Positions 28,382 to 37,014 are shown, counted from the first letter of the stretch. The stretch is DNA of 64,000 bases from JAQGMV01 sp035626595 (GCA_035626595.1 DASPNJ010000139.1:68789-132788); one strand, 5' to 3'. The notes: a model not told the origin generated them from the letters alone. Program-made: numbers and translations.

Positions 28382-30058
28382 TTAGGCGCGGTCGCGCTCC
28401 AGCATCATTCGTGACAAGACGATCAGCGGAATCAGCCCGACCACCACGATCGTGAGCGCGGGCGTAGCGGCTTCGGCGAGACGCTCGTCGGATGCGAGGT
28501 TGTAGGCCTGCACCGCGAGCGTGTCGAAGTTGAACGGGCGCATGACGAAGGTCGCGGGCAACTCTTTCATCACGTCCACGAGCACGAGCAGGCCGGCGGC
28601 GAGCGCGCTGCGCCACAAGAGCGGCGCGTGCACCCGGACGAGCGTCGTCCCCGGACCGCAGCCGAGCGAGCGCGCCGCGCTGTCCATGGTCGGCGTGATC
28701 TTGGTGAGCCCGGCATCCACGGCGTGCAGCGCGACCGCGAAGAAACGCACGAGGTACGCGTAGACCAGCGCCGCGATCCCGCCGGTCAGCAGGAGTCCCG
28801 GCGACGAGCCGGTGTAAGCCTGTATCCAGGCCGCCAGCGCCTGATCGAGCCGCGTCACCGGGATCAGCACACCGACCGCAATCACCGCGCCGGGCACCGC
28901 GTAGCCCATACCGGCGATGCGGATCGCTCCGCGCACCACGTTCGAGCGGCTGGCGCGCCCGGCGTATGCCACGACCAGCGCGAGCGCGACGGCGAGCAGC
29001 GCGGTGATCGCTGCGAGCGTCACGGTATTCGCCGTGAGCTGAATGTAGCGGGAGCCGAACTGCACGTCGCCGCCCGACCAGGCGAGCTTCGCGAGAATCG
29101 CGACCGGTAACCCGAAGCCCACGACGAGGGGCGTCACGCACATCAACACGGCGAGACCGGCGCGTGCGCCCCTCAGGTGGTACACGTTGCGCAGGCGCTT
29201 GCGATGGGAGGTGTTGTGAAAGGTCGCGCGCGCGCGCGTCACGCGCTCGATGTACAGCACCAGAAAGACGAACGCGAGCAGCACAGACGAGAGTTGCGCG
29301 GCGGCGACCGGATCCCCGAGGGAAAACCATGCGCGGAAAATGCCGGTCGTGAAAGTCTGCACGCCGAAATACGCGACGGTACCGAAATCGGCCAGCGTTT
29401 CCATCAGCGCGAGCGCGGTACCGGCGACGATGCCGGGCCGCGCGAGCGGCAGCGCGACCTTCGCGAACGTGCCCCATGCCCCGTAGCCGCAGACGCGCGC
29501 GACCTCCAGCATGCTGTCGGACTGCTCGAGGAAGGCCGAGCGCGCGAGCAGATACACGTAGGGATACAACACGAAAGACAGCATGACGACTGCGCCGCCG
29601 AGCGAGCGCACGTCGGGAAACCAGTACTCGCGCGGGCCCCATCCGGTCAGCTCGCGCAGCCACATCTGAACCGGTCCGGCGAACTGGAGGAAGTCGGTAT
29701 AAGCGTACGCCATCACGTACGCGGGCACCGCCATCGGCAGCAGCAGCGCCCATTCGAACACCTGTCGCCCCGGAAAGCGGCACATCACCGTCAGCCACGC
29801 GGTCGTGATGCCGCCGACCATTACGCCGAAGGCGACGCCTGCCATCAGCAGCAGCGAGTTCGTGACGTACTCGGGCAGAACCGTCGAGGCGAGATGAGAC
29901 CATGTGCCCTGCGTCGGCGTGAAGACGTTGCTCACCACGACGACGATGGGCAGCGCGAGCAGCGCCGCGATGAGCACGGCCGCGACGCCGAGCGGCGTCG
30001 GCCGCGTCACTGGAAAAAATCTGGCCGGCAGCGCAGTCAGTGTGTCGGTTCGGGACAT
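28382..30058 (-). CDS. fbpB: Ferric-iron ABC transporter, fused double permease
   Basis: 558-residue inner-membrane protein with two permease halves of about six helices each. Each half carries an ATPase-coupling loop: E-V-A-R-V-C-G-Y-G-A-W (first half) and D-S-A-A-R-S-L-G-C-G-P-G (second half). Length and duplication match FbpB/SfuB. ATG 30058 is 8 nt from the Fur-like site at 30066-30080, and AAGG precedes it. It is transcribed away from fbpC and toward fbpA, so the transporter is not one operon but three units sharing Fur control. Confidence -1.
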   Translation of the reverse strand: MSRTDTLTALPARFFPVTRPTPLGVAAVLIAALLALPIVVVVSNVFTPTQGTWSHLASTVLPEYVTNSLLLMAGVAFGVMVGGITTAWLTVMCRFPGRQVFEWALLLPMAVPAYVMAYAYTDFLQFAGPVQMWLRELTGWGPREYWFPDVRSLGGAVVMLSFVLYPYVYLLARSAFLEQSDSMLEVARVCGYGAWGTFAKVALPLARPGIVAGTALALMETLADFGTVAYFGVQTFTTGIFRAWFSLGDPVAAAQLSSVLLAFVFLVLYIERVTRARATFHNTSHRKRLRNVYHLRGARAGLAVLMCVTPLVVGFGLPVAILAKLAWSGGDVQFGSRYIQLTANTVTLAAITALLAVALALVVAYAGRASRSNVVRGAIRIAGMGYAVPGAVIAVGVLIPVTRLDQALAAWIQAYTGSSPGLLLTGGIAALVYAYLVRFFAVALHAVDAGLTKITPTMDSAARSLGCGPGTTLVRVHAPLLWRSALAAGLLVLVDVMKELPATFVMRPFNFDTLAVQAYNLASDERLAEAATPALTIVVVGLIPLIVLSRMMLERDRA

Positions 30059-30065
30059 GCCTTAA

Positions 30066-30080
30066 CAAGAATCATTCGCA
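30066..30080. promoter_or_regulatory. Fur box between divergent fbpB and fbpC
   Basis: CAAGAATCATTCGCA matches 12 of 15 positions of TGAGAATCATTCTCA. It lies in the 44-bp gap between the two divergent start codons and could repress both directions at once. Confidence -1.
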
Positions 30081-30090
30081 ACACGCCCCG

Positions 30091-30096
30091 TATAAT
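30091..30096 (+). promoter_or_regulatory. Candidate -10 element of fbpC
   Basis: A perfect TATAAT ends 6 nt before ATG 30103, so the transcript would start at the initiation codon (leaderless). The Fur-like site lies where the -35 would be. Confidence -1.
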
Positions 30097-30102
30097 CGCC
30101 TG

Positions 30103-31149
30103 ATGGCCGCATTACTGGAAGTACGTGATGTCAGTCAGCGCTACGACGCACGTCCGGTGCTCCAAGGCCTCAGCTTCGAGCTCGCGCCCGGCACGATCGG
30201 CTGCCTGCTCGGCCCGAGCGGCTGCGGCAAGACGACCGTGCTCCGCTGCATCGCCGGGTTCGAGCCGCTGCGCGCCGGCGAGATCGTCCTGCACGGCGAG
30301 ACGATGAGCCGACCCGGCCTCACGGTGCCGGCCGAGCGCCGCCGCATCGGCATGGTGTTCCAGGACTACGCGCTGTTTCCGCATCTCAGCGTCGAGCGCA
30401 ACATTGCGTTCGGTCTGCGCGATGTCTCGGACAACGAGCGCAGCGCACGCGTCGCCGAGCTCCTCGACATCGTCGGCCTGCACGCGGTCGCCACGCGTTA
30501 CCCGCACGAGCTCTCCGGGGGCCAGCAGCAGCGCGTCGCCCTGGCCCGCGCGCTCGCGCCGCGCCCCGATCTCATGCTCCTCGACGAGCCGTTCTCCAAT
30601 CTCGACATCGAGATGCGCGAGCGCCTCAGCATCGAAGTGCGGGACATCTTGAAGCAGCAGAAAACCACGGCGATACTCGTCACGCACGATCAGCACGAAG
30701 CCTTCAACATCGCGGACGAGATCGGCATCATGTCGCAGGGGCGCATCGAGCAGTGGGATACGCCGTATCGGCTCTACCACCAGCCGGCGACGCGTTTCGT
30801 CGCGGATTTCATCGGCCAGGGCGTGTTCCTGCCCGGCATGGTGCTCGACGACCGCACGATCGGGCTCGAGCTCGGCGCGCTCCAGAGCAGCGACATCCAG
30901 GAGCTGGGGCGCGGCACCGCGGTCGATGTCCTGCTACGTCCGGACGACATCCTCCACGACGATTCGAGCCCCCTGCAGGCGCGCGTGCTGCACAAGGCCT
31001 TTCGCGGCGCGGAGTTCCTCTACACCCTGCAGCTTCCGGGCGGGGGGCGCGTGCTCTCGCTCGTGCCGAGCCACCACAACCACGCGATCGGCGAGAGCAT
31101 CGGCATTCGTTTGGAGATCGATCATTTGGTGGCATTTCCCCGGACGTGA
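30103..31149 (+). CDS. fbpC: Ferric-iron ABC transporter, ATP-binding protein
   Basis: 348-residue ATPase powering FbpAB. Walker A is G-P-S-G-C-G-K-T-T (about 38-46), the signature is L-S-G-G-Q-Q-Q-R (about 138), Walker B is L-M-L-L-D-E-P-F, and the switch His is in V-T-H-D-Q. Residues from about 240 on are a TOBE-type domain. An upstream in-frame ATG at 30040 lies inside fbpB and is rejected. It has no ribosome-binding site, consistent with the leaderless promoter. It ends convergently with mltB across two hairpins. Confidence -1.
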   Translation: MAALLEVRDVSQRYDARPVLQGLSFELAPGTIGCLLGPSGCGKTTVLRCIAGFEPLRAGEIVLHGETMSRPGLTVPAERRRIGMVFQDYALFPHLSVERNIAFGLRDVSDNERSARVAELLDIVGLHAVATRYPHELSGGQQQRVALARALAPRPDLMLLDEPFSNLDIEMRERLSIEVRDILKQQKTTAILVTHDQHEAFNIADEIGIMSQGRIEQWDTPYRLYHQPATRFVADFIGQGVFLPGMVLDDRTIGLELGALQSSDIQELGRGTAVDVLLRPDDILHDDSSPLQARVLHKAFRGAEFLYTLQLPGGGRVLSLVPSHHNHAIGESIGIRLEIDHLVAFPRT

Positions 31150-31151
31150 AA

Positions 31152-31219
31152 CCGGTGCGCAGTTGCGCACCGGCCGAAGGATGGGAGGTTACGGAGGGAA
31201 ACCATCATCGGTTTCCCTC
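31152..31219. terminator. Two perfect hairpins between convergent fbpC and mltB
   Basis: CCGGTGCGC-AGTT-GCGCACCGG (31152-31173) and GAGGGAAACC-ATCATC-GGTTTCCCTC (31194-31219). The second is preceded by GGAGGTTACGGAGGGAA, nearly the same as at 12599-12615. It is likely a bidirectional 3' end; the U-tract is weak. Confidence -1.
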
Positions 31220-31226
31220 TGTTCGT

Positions 31227-32270
31227 TTACCGCGCCGAGGAGCCCGCCGAATGGCGGGCTCGAACCTCGGTCGCGAGCTCCCACACCGACATCGCGTAAT
31301 TCGTCGAACGGTTGTAGCGCGTGATCACGTAGAAGTTGTTGAGCCCGAGCATGAGCTTCGGCCCGTCTTCCGCCTGCACGTAGAACACCGTCGCTTCGGC
31401 GTTGTCGTCGAGTGGCTCCTGCGGCACGACACCTTTCGCGCGCAGCTCGCCCACTTTCGTGTGCGGCTTGATGCCCGCGGTGAGCACCGCGCCGAGCTCC
31501 GCCTCGCGCGGGTCCGCGGGAACGACGACGGGGGCACCGGTCTGCCAGCCGAAGCTGCGGTAGTAATTCGCGACGCTGCCGATCGCGTCGGCGACGCTCC
31601 CGGCCAGATCGCGGCGGCCGTCGCCGTCGAAGTCGACGGCGTATTTCCGATAGCTGCTGGGCAGGAATTGCGGCACGCCGATCGCACCGGCGTACGAGCC
31701 GCGGATGCTCGCCGCATCGAGCCCCGCCTCGCGCGCGAGCAGCAGAAACTCTTCCAGCTCGCCGCGGAAAAAAGCCGCGCGCGGCGGATAATCGAAAGCG
31801 AGCGTGGTGAGCGCGTCGATCACCTTGAACGATCCGGTATGACGGCCGTAGAGCGTCTCGACGCCGATCGTCGCGACGATCAGCTCTTCCGGGATCCCGA
31901 ATTCGCGGCGCGCGCGCTCGAGCGCGGCGGCGTTCTCGGCCCAGAAACGCGCTCCGTTCTCGATGCGCACGGGCTCGACGATACGGCGGCGATATTCGAA
32001 CCAGGGCCGGGCGGTGCCGGGCGCGGACATCGCGCGAATGATCGAGGGGCGCACCTGCGCCTGCCGCAGGAGCTTCCGCAGCGGCGCCTCGGCGAGACCG
32101 TGCTTCGCCGCGACTTCGGTAATGAAAATCTCGATCTCGGGCCGCAGCGGCGGCGTCGCGGCAGACGCGGGAGTGGCGAGGACCAGTGCAAGCGCGGCCA
32201 GCGCGAGCCGCAGGAAACGCGCTCGAGTCAGGTCTCGACCGTTTCGTGCGAGGTCGCAGGACGCCGGCAC
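31227..32270 (-). CDS. mltB: Membrane-bound lytic murein transglycosylase B
   Basis: 347-residue peptidoglycan lytic transglycosylase. A signal peptide (about residues 19-38, ending A-S-A) follows a 14-residue polar extension. The catalytic Glu138 is in G-V-E-T-L-Y-G-R-H-T-G, and Y-A-G-A-I-G-V-P-Q-F-L-P-S-S-Y and Y-V-I-T-R-Y-N-R are family signatures. The only usable start is GTG 32270; no ATG, GTG or TTG lies between it and the signal peptide. This makes a 43-bp overlap with the EAL gene, so expression is probably coupled. Confidence -1.
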   Translation of the reverse strand: MPASCDLARNGRDLTRARFLRLALAALALVLATPASAATPPLRPEIEIFITEVAAKHGLAEAPLRKLLRQAQVRPSIIRAMSAPGTARPWFEYRRRIVEPVRIENGARFWAENAAALERARREFGIPEELIVATIGVETLYGRHTGSFKVIDALTTLAFDYPPRAAFFRGELEEFLLLAREAGLDAASIRGSYAGAIGVPQFLPSSYRKYAVDFDGDGRRDLAGSVADAIGSVANYYRSFGWQTGAPVVVPADPREAELGAVLTAGIKPHTKVGELRAKGVVPQEPLDDNAEATVFYVQAEDGPKLMLGLNNFYVITRYNRSTNYAMSVWELATEVRARHSAGSSAR

Positions 32271-33499
32271 AGGTTCGCCGCCGTGGAGAGCGGTCCGGGA
32301 CGTCCGAGGAAATAGCCCTGCGCGCGCATGACGCCGAGCGCTCTCAGTGCTTTGAGCTCCGCGGCGGTCTCGACGCCTTCGGCGATGACTTCGCTGCCGT
32401 TCTCGCCGGCGAACTGGATCAGCGCCGAAGCGAGCGCACGCCGCGCGCCGTCGGTGTCGATGTTGCGCGTGAGGCTCATCGGGATCTTCACGATGTCCGG
32501 TTTGAGCGCGAGGATGTGCCGGAAGCTGCTCAAGCCTTCGCCGGTGTCGTCCACCGAGATGCGCAGACCGTCGCGGCGCAGCGGCTGCAGCGCCTTCGCG
32601 ATCTCGTCGTATTCGCGGATGCTCACGTGCTCGTTCACTTCGAGCACGATGCGCTCGAGCGGCATGTCGCGGAACGCGAGATCGAGCTGGCCGTTCAACA
32701 CGATGTTCGGGGACACGTTGAAACCGACGTAAATCCCTTCAGGCAAATGGGTAAAGCTCGCGAGCGCCTGCTCGATCACTTTCATTTCGAGCGCGATGTC
32801 GAGCCCCACCAGCGCGGCGTCCGCGAACCACGCATCCGGCGAACGCATCGGCGCGGTCGTGAACCGCGCGAGCGCCTCGAAACCCACCACCTGAGCCTGA
32901 CGCAGGTCGAAGATCGGCTGGTAGGCGAGCGAGATCGCGCCCCCGTTCATGATGGACTGGAGCTTGCCGATGTGCTGGTGCGTCTGTTCCTGCGCCTGGA
33001 TGTCCGCCTCGATGTGCTCGGCCGCCATTTCCGCGAATACCCGCATCAGGCTCGCATCGCGGGCGCACAGCGTCGGATCGGCCACCGCGCCGATGCAGGT
33101 CAGCGTGCCGTAAAGACTGCCGTCGTAGAGACGGATCGGGACACACAGGTGCGATCCCACCGGGACCAGCCGCGTGAAGCCGAGGTCGCTCGCGTCCGGC
33201 AACGCGGCGGTGTCGTTGATGATCTCGGGGAGGCGGCCCTCGACCACACGCTGGCAATAGGTGTCTTGCAGCGGATCGCTCGCGCCCATCTGGACCGCCG
33301 GGCTGTCGCGCGCCGCATCCACATAGCGGAAAATGCGGCGGCCATCCCGGAATTCGGAAATAAACGCGACATCCATGCCGAGGTGGGAGCGCAGCGCCCG
33401 CAGCGCGCGCGGCAGCAACTGATCGGGCGAAACGGTGTTGGGGGCCTTGTCCTCGACGAGGAAATTGAGCAGAAGGATCTCGCTGGGCGCCGCTGACAT
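32228..33499 (-). CDS. GAF-EAL domain cyclic-di-GMP phosphodiesterase candidate
   Basis: 424 residues. A GAF-like sensor domain spans about 20-170 (H-L-C-V-P-I-R-L-Y-D-G-S-L-Y-G-T-L) and an EAL domain about 185-415. Catalytic positions are kept: E-A-L in F-E-A-L-A-R-F, the Asn in N-V-S-P-N, E in L-E-V-N-E-H, D-D, Lys in I-V-K-I-P, E-G-V-E-T and the Q in Q-G-Y-F-L-G-R-P. The loop normally D-D-F-G-T-G reads D-D-T-G-E-G, so dimer/metal-loop behaviour may differ. ATG 33499 is preceded by AGG; the extension to 33565 is unlikely. Confidence -1.
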   Translation of the reverse strand: MSAAPSEILLLNFLVEDKAPNTVSPDQLLPRALRALRSHLGMDVAFISEFRDGRRIFRYVDAARDSPAVQMGASDPLQDTYCQRVVEGRLPEIINDTAALPDASDLGFTRLVPVGSHLCVPIRLYDGSLYGTLTCIGAVADPTLCARDASLMRVFAEMAAEHIEADIQAQEQTHQHIGKLQSIMNGGAISLAYQPIFDLRQAQVVGFEALARFTTAPMRSPDAWFADAALVGLDIALEMKVIEQALASFTHLPEGIYVGFNVSPNIVLNGQLDLAFRDMPLERIVLEVNEHVSIREYDEIAKALQPLRRDGLRISVDDTGEGLSSFRHILALKPDIVKIPMSLTRNIDTDGARRALASALIQFAGENGSEVIAEGVETAAELKALRALGVMRAQGYFLGRPGPLSTAANLCRRPATSHETVET

Positions 33500-33589
33500 G
33501 AGCCTGTTTCTAGTTATCTTTCGGGCACAATCATACCCGAGCCGCCTCCTCAGGCGGTCAGGCAAAACCGCACAGCGAAATGCGCGAGC

Positions 33590-33670
33590 CTAACGCGGCG
33601 GGAAAAACGCGTGCGCCAGGAGTACAGCGACGATCGCGAGCACCAATACGACATCGAGTGCCTGAGCCAT
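33590..33670 (-). CDS. Tiny single-helix membrane peptide (26 residues)
   Basis: Starting at ATG 33670 (or the adjacent ATG 33673): M-A-Q-A-L-D-V-V-L-V-L, continuing hydrophobic to H-A-F-F-P-P-R and TAG. A strong Shine-Dalgarno (GGAGG at 33677-33681) sits 6 nt before the second ATG. The predicted product is one transmembrane helix with a short basic tail. It lies between the EAL gene and a hypothetical exported protein, all on the minus strand. Function unknown; support is the RBS and the coherent hydrophobic helix. Confidence -1.
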   Translation of the reverse strand: MAQALDVVLVLAIVAVLLAHAFFPPR

Positions 33671-33744
33671 CATCCCCCTCCGTAGTTATGAAGGGAATCT
33701 AGCACAGCGGTAAAGGAACTGCGATGAGTGGCGCTGAAATGAAA

Positions 33745-33774
33745 GGGGCCCGGGATACGTTTGGCCCGAGCCCC
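33745..33774 (-). terminator. GC-rich interrupted hairpin
   Basis: GGGGC-C-CGGG pairs with CCCG-A-GCCCC around a loop of about 10 nt. It lies downstream of the exported 182-residue protein on the minus strand and could end that transcript. No strong U-tract is seen. Confidence -1.
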
Positions 33775-33847
33775 GGTCCCTGAGCCAGCCCAATCGTGGT
33801 CAGTAAAAACTGGTCGGAACCACTTGAAGTACGGCAAGTGCCGTGCC

Positions 33848-34396
33848 TTATTCAGCGAGCCGGGCGAGACAGGTGCTGATCTCGAGGCGCGAATCGGAAC
33901 TGAGCGTCGGTGTTCCGGTGTAGACCGCGTCGGTGCGCTGGTCCCAGCGCTTGATCCCGAGCGTCAGCGGCTCGCCGGCGGCCACGGTTTCGAACAATGC
34001 GAGCACTTCGTCGGCAGCGAGCATGTAAATCAGCGAATCCCGCCGTTCGATGTTCTCTCCGCGCCGGGTGCTGCCTGCTCCACCGCTCAACCACGCGCTC
34101 TGCACCGGCACTTTCGCCGGCCGGCTGTCGCCCTCCAGATCGGAACGCCGGATCTCGTACGCGATCGACTGCGCGATGCCGACGCCGCGCCGGAACACGT
34201 TGAACGAGACGTCGAACCACGAGGAAGCCGGCGTGCTGGGCTCGCCGCCGGTGAGGCGCACGCCGCAGCCCTGTACTTCGCCGTCGCGGACGTACGTCAG
34301 CGGCTCCGCCTCGATGGCCGCGGACTTCGTGCTCTGCGCCCCCGCGCCGGCGGCGCAGGCGATGAGAACCAGGATCGGGACGATGCGGCGATACAC
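33848..34396 (-). CDS. Hypothetical exported protein
   Basis: 182 residues with an N-terminal signal peptide (about 1-20, ending A-G-A-Q), then a polar domain without recognised motifs; two cysteines (Q-G-C-G-V and S-T-C-L-A) could form a disulfide. Start GTG 34396; TAAAAT (minus strand, 34403-34408) lies 6 nt upstream and there is no Shine-Dalgarno, another leaderless candidate. It diverges from guaC. I do not recognise the family. Confidence -1.
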   Translation of the reverse strand: MYRRIVPILVLIACAAGAGAQSTKSAAIEAEPLTYVRDGEVQGCGVRLTGGEPSTPASSWFDVSFNVFRRGVGIAQSIAYEIRRSDLEGDSRPAKVPVQSAWLSGGAGSTRRGENIERRDSLIYMLAADEVLALFETVAAGEPLTLGIKRWDQRTDAVYTGTPTLSSDSRLEISTCLARLAE

Positions 34397-34474
34397 GCCG
34401 CGATTTTAGCGCCCGCTTCCCGGCACGCAGAACCGGCGAAGCGCATCGCGCTGCCGCCGTGCGAGAATCGGTTC

Positions 34475-35515
34475 ATGCATATCGAACGCGAGCCCAAGCT
34501 CGATTTCGCGGACGTCCTGATCCGCCCCAAACGCTCCGCACTGCCTTCGCGGGCCGAAGTCGACATCCACCGCGAGTTCACCTTCAAGCACTCGCGCGCG
34601 AAATACCGCGGGATCCCGATCGTCGCCGCCAACATGGACACCGTCGGCACCTTCGAGATGGCCCGCGCGCTCATGCCGTTCGGGCTGTCCGTCGCGCTTC
34701 ACAAGCACTATCCGGAGGATGAGCTCGCCGCGTTTTTCCGCACGCTCGAGGTGAAGTCCGCGGTCTTCTATGCGATGGGCATCACCAGGGCCGACCAGGA
34801 GAAATTCGAGCGCGTCGTCGCGCAGGTCGGCGACGCGATCGGCTACGTCTGCATCGACGTCGCGAACGGCTACACCGAGGCGTTCGTGCGGTTCGTCGAA
34901 GCGTTTCGCCAGGCGCATCCCAAGCTCACGATCATGGCCGGCAACGTCGTGACCGGTGAGATGACCGAGGAGCTGATCCTCTCGGGCGCCGATATCGTGA
35001 AGGTCGGCATCGGCCCGGGCTCGGTCTGCACCACGCGCAACATGACCGGCGTGGGTTACCCGCAGCTCTCGGCGGTGATCGAATGCGCCGACGCGGCGCA
35101 CGGGCTCGACGGGCGCATCTGCGCCGACGGCGGCTGTGCCGCGGCCGGGGATATCGCGAAAGCGTTCGGCGGGGGCGCGGATTTCGTGATGCTCGGGGGC
35201 ATGCTCGCGGGACACGACGAGTGCGCCGGCGACGTGGTCGAGCAACACGGCGTGCGCTACAAGCGCTTCTACGGCATGAGCTCGCGCACCGCGATGGAAA
35301 AGTACGCCGGCGGCGTCGCCGATTACAGGGCGGCGGAAGGTAAAGAGACGCTGGTGGAGCTGCGCGGCCCGGTTGCGGCCAGCGTGCAGGAAATTCTCGG
35401 CGGCGTGCGTTCCGCCTGCACTTACGTCGGCGCGCGCACGCTGCGCGAGCTCACCAAGCGCACGACGTTCGTGCGCGTCGCGGGGCGCAGCGCTGAGACA
35501 CGCTCCAACGAATAA
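34475..35515 (+). CDS. guaC: GMP reductase
   Basis: NADPH-dependent conversion of GMP to IMP in purine salvage. 346 residues, the usual length, of the IMPDH/GMPR TIM-barrel family. The catalytic Cys185 is in G-P-G-S-V-C-T-T-R, which with the following N-M-T-G-V-G-Y-P-Q distinguishes GMP reductase from IMP dehydrogenase; no CBS domains are present. The ATG at 34475 gives the family start M-x-I-E-R-E-P-K-L-D-F; the open frame extending back to 33761 is non-coding read-through. It is followed by the receptor gene after 31 bp. Confidence -1.
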   Translation: MHIEREPKLDFADVLIRPKRSALPSRAEVDIHREFTFKHSRAKYRGIPIVAANMDTVGTFEMARALMPFGLSVALHKHYPEDELAAFFRTLEVKSAVFYAMGITRADQEKFERVVAQVGDAIGYVCIDVANGYTEAFVRFVEAFRQAHPKLTIMAGNVVTGEMTEELILSGADIVKVGIGPGSVCTTRNMTGVGYPQLSAVIECADAAHGLDGRICADGGCAAAGDIAKAFGGGADFVMLGGMLAGHDECAGDVVEQHGVRYKRFYGMSSRTAMEKYAGGVADYRAAEGKETLVELRGPVAASVQEILGGVRSACTYVGARTLRELTKRTTFVRVAGRSAETRSNE

Positions 35516-35546
35516 CGACTATCGATCACCTCAGGGAGGTCTCATC

Positions 35547-36536
35547 ATGAAGCGAACGATGCATACGCACGCCGTCACGGGCGCGATAATGAGCATTGCG
35601 GTTGCCTGCGGCGCCGGGACTGCGCACGCACAGGCTTATCCGGCAAAGCCGATCGAGCTCACGATTCCGAACTCTCCGGGCAGCGGCGGCGATCTCGTCT
35701 CGCGCACGGTCGTGGAAATCATCCGGAGGGACAAGCTTCTGCCTCAGCCTTTCATCCTGGTGAATCGCGCGGGCGGTGCAAGCGTGCCGGCATACACCTA
35801 CTTCCAGACCCGCCGCGGCGACCCGTATTACATGCTGTCGATCACCGGAACGATCCTGGCGATGGCGTACCGGCCGGACACCAACATTCCGCTCAAAAAT
35901 TACACGCCGGTCGCGCTGATGGCCGTCGATCCGCAGACGATCATGGTGCCGTACGACTCGCCGTACAAGACATTCAAGGAGCTCGTCGAGGCCGCTCGTA
36001 AAACGCCCGACTCGCTGGTCGCCGCCACGACGTCGGTCCAGGGCACCGGCCGCCTGGTCGTGCATCTCATCGAGAAGCACGTTCCAGGCGCGAAGTTCAA
36101 GTTCGTGACGTTCAAGGGCGGCGGCGACGCGGTGACATCGACCGCCGGCGGACACACGCACTTCACGACAGAGAACCTGAGCGAAGCGCTGAGCTTTGTC
36201 CAGGCTAAGAAGCTGCGCGTCCTGGCGGTGTCCGCCGACCGTCGGCTGCCGCAGGCGCCCGACGTGCCGACGCTGCAGGAGCTCGGCTATCCGATCACGG
36301 CCGGAACCATGCGCGGCTTCGCGTTCACTGCCGGTGTACCGAAAGAAGCGGTGAGCACGATGGAGTCGGCGCTGCAGAAAGTGCACAACTCGTCGGCATG
36401 GAAAGAGCTCGCACAACGCAGCATTTTCCAGGACGTGTTCCTGGGCAGCGCCGAATTTACGAAATTCCTCGAGATGAAAATGGAGGAATACAGGGTGTTC
36501 TACGACGCGATCGGGCTCGGCAAGTCGAAGTCGTGA
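35547..36536 (+). CDS. TctC/Bug-type tripartite tricarboxylate receptor
   Basis: 329-residue periplasmic binding protein. The signal peptide (about 1-28) ends A-H-A-Q-A-Y-P, followed by K-P-I-E-L-T-I-P-N-S-P-G-S-G-G-D, a Bug-family ligand-loop motif. A second family element is near 180 (F-V-T-F-K-G-G-G-D). Substrates of these receptors include organic acids and amino acids; none can be assigned here. No tctA/tctB permease genes are adjacent, typical of orphan Bug receptors in betaproteobacteria. GGGAGG precedes ATG 35547. Confidence -1.
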   Translation: MKRTMHTHAVTGAIMSIAVACGAGTAHAQAYPAKPIELTIPNSPGSGGDLVSRTVVEIIRRDKLLPQPFILVNRAGGASVPAYTYFQTRRGDPYYMLSITGTILAMAYRPDTNIPLKNYTPVALMAVDPQTIMVPYDSPYKTFKELVEAARKTPDSLVAATTSVQGTGRLVVHLIEKHVPGAKFKFVTFKGGGDAVTSTAGGHTHFTTENLSEALSFVQAKKLRVLAVSADRRLPQAPDVPTLQELGYPITAGTMRGFAFTAGVPKEAVSTMESALQKVHNSSAWKELAQRSIFQDVFLGSAEFTKFLEMKMEEYRVFYDAIGLGKSKS

Positions 36537-36660
36537 CGGACGACCTGGCGGGCCGCGACACAACTCGTTACAACTGCTCGCAATTCCTCACGATAGTCAG
36601 GTGAGATATGGGTTCCAATCTGTACAGCCTGATCGTGGCCGACAATCTGGGAATTCGAAG

Positions 36661-36792
36661 ATGAAACAAGTCGTCATTACCCGCACTTGCGCCGGCCAAT
36701 GGCTGTACACGATTTACATCGATGGCCGCGTGGTCGTCGTGGGTATGTCAAGCACGCGCACGCGCGCCGAGGAAGAAGCGAGACTCGCCTGA
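36661..36792 (+). CDS. Small ORF of 43 residues
   Basis: M-K-Q-V-V-I-T-R-T-C-A-G-Q-W-L-Y, then I-D-G-R-V-V-V-V-G and an acidic tail ending A-E-E-E-A-R-L-A. The alternation suggests two or three beta strands and a short helix. A GAATTCGAAG stretch before the ATG is a weak ribosome-binding site. An upstream GTG at 36601 would add 20 unlikely residues. No family recognised; it may be real but is unproven. Confidence -1.
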   Translation: MKQVVITRTCAGQWLYTIYIDGRVVVVGMSSTRTRAEEEARLA

Positions 36793-36816
36793 CGCGTTTA
36801 CTGGGCGGATATCCGT

Positions 36817-37014
36817 TCAGGAACCGGATGGCGGGTTGAGCGCTGCATTTCCGTTCGTTTCGCCGGGAGCGCTCGCCTCCGGCTCTGTCGCCCGCAGCGC
36901 AAGCATACGGCCCTGCGGGCGCGAATTCGCGTGCAAGCCCGCGTATTGCCGATCGAGATACTGGTCGAGCCACGCTGACCAGCGGCGCACCACGTCCTGA
37001 AAAACCTGTTTCAT
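36817..37014 (-). CDS. Small hypothetical protein (65 residues)
   Basis: Begins M-K-Q-V-F-Q-D-V-V-R-R-W-S-A-W-L-D-Q-Y, an amphipathic helix, then a Pro/Ala/Glu-rich disordered tail. AGGGGTGA precedes ATG 37014 at workable spacing. It is convergent with the 43-residue ORF. No recognised domain. Confidence -1.
   Translation of the reverse strand: MKQVFQDVVRRWSAWLDQYLDRQYAGLHANSRPQGRMLALRATEPEASAPGETNGNAALNPPSGS

Noticed and set aside
28368..30068. 566-codon minus-strand frame alternative to fbpB
   Set aside because: Same strand but different frame; the 28382-30058 frame has proper membrane helices and permease loops, the other is Arg-rich with no helices.
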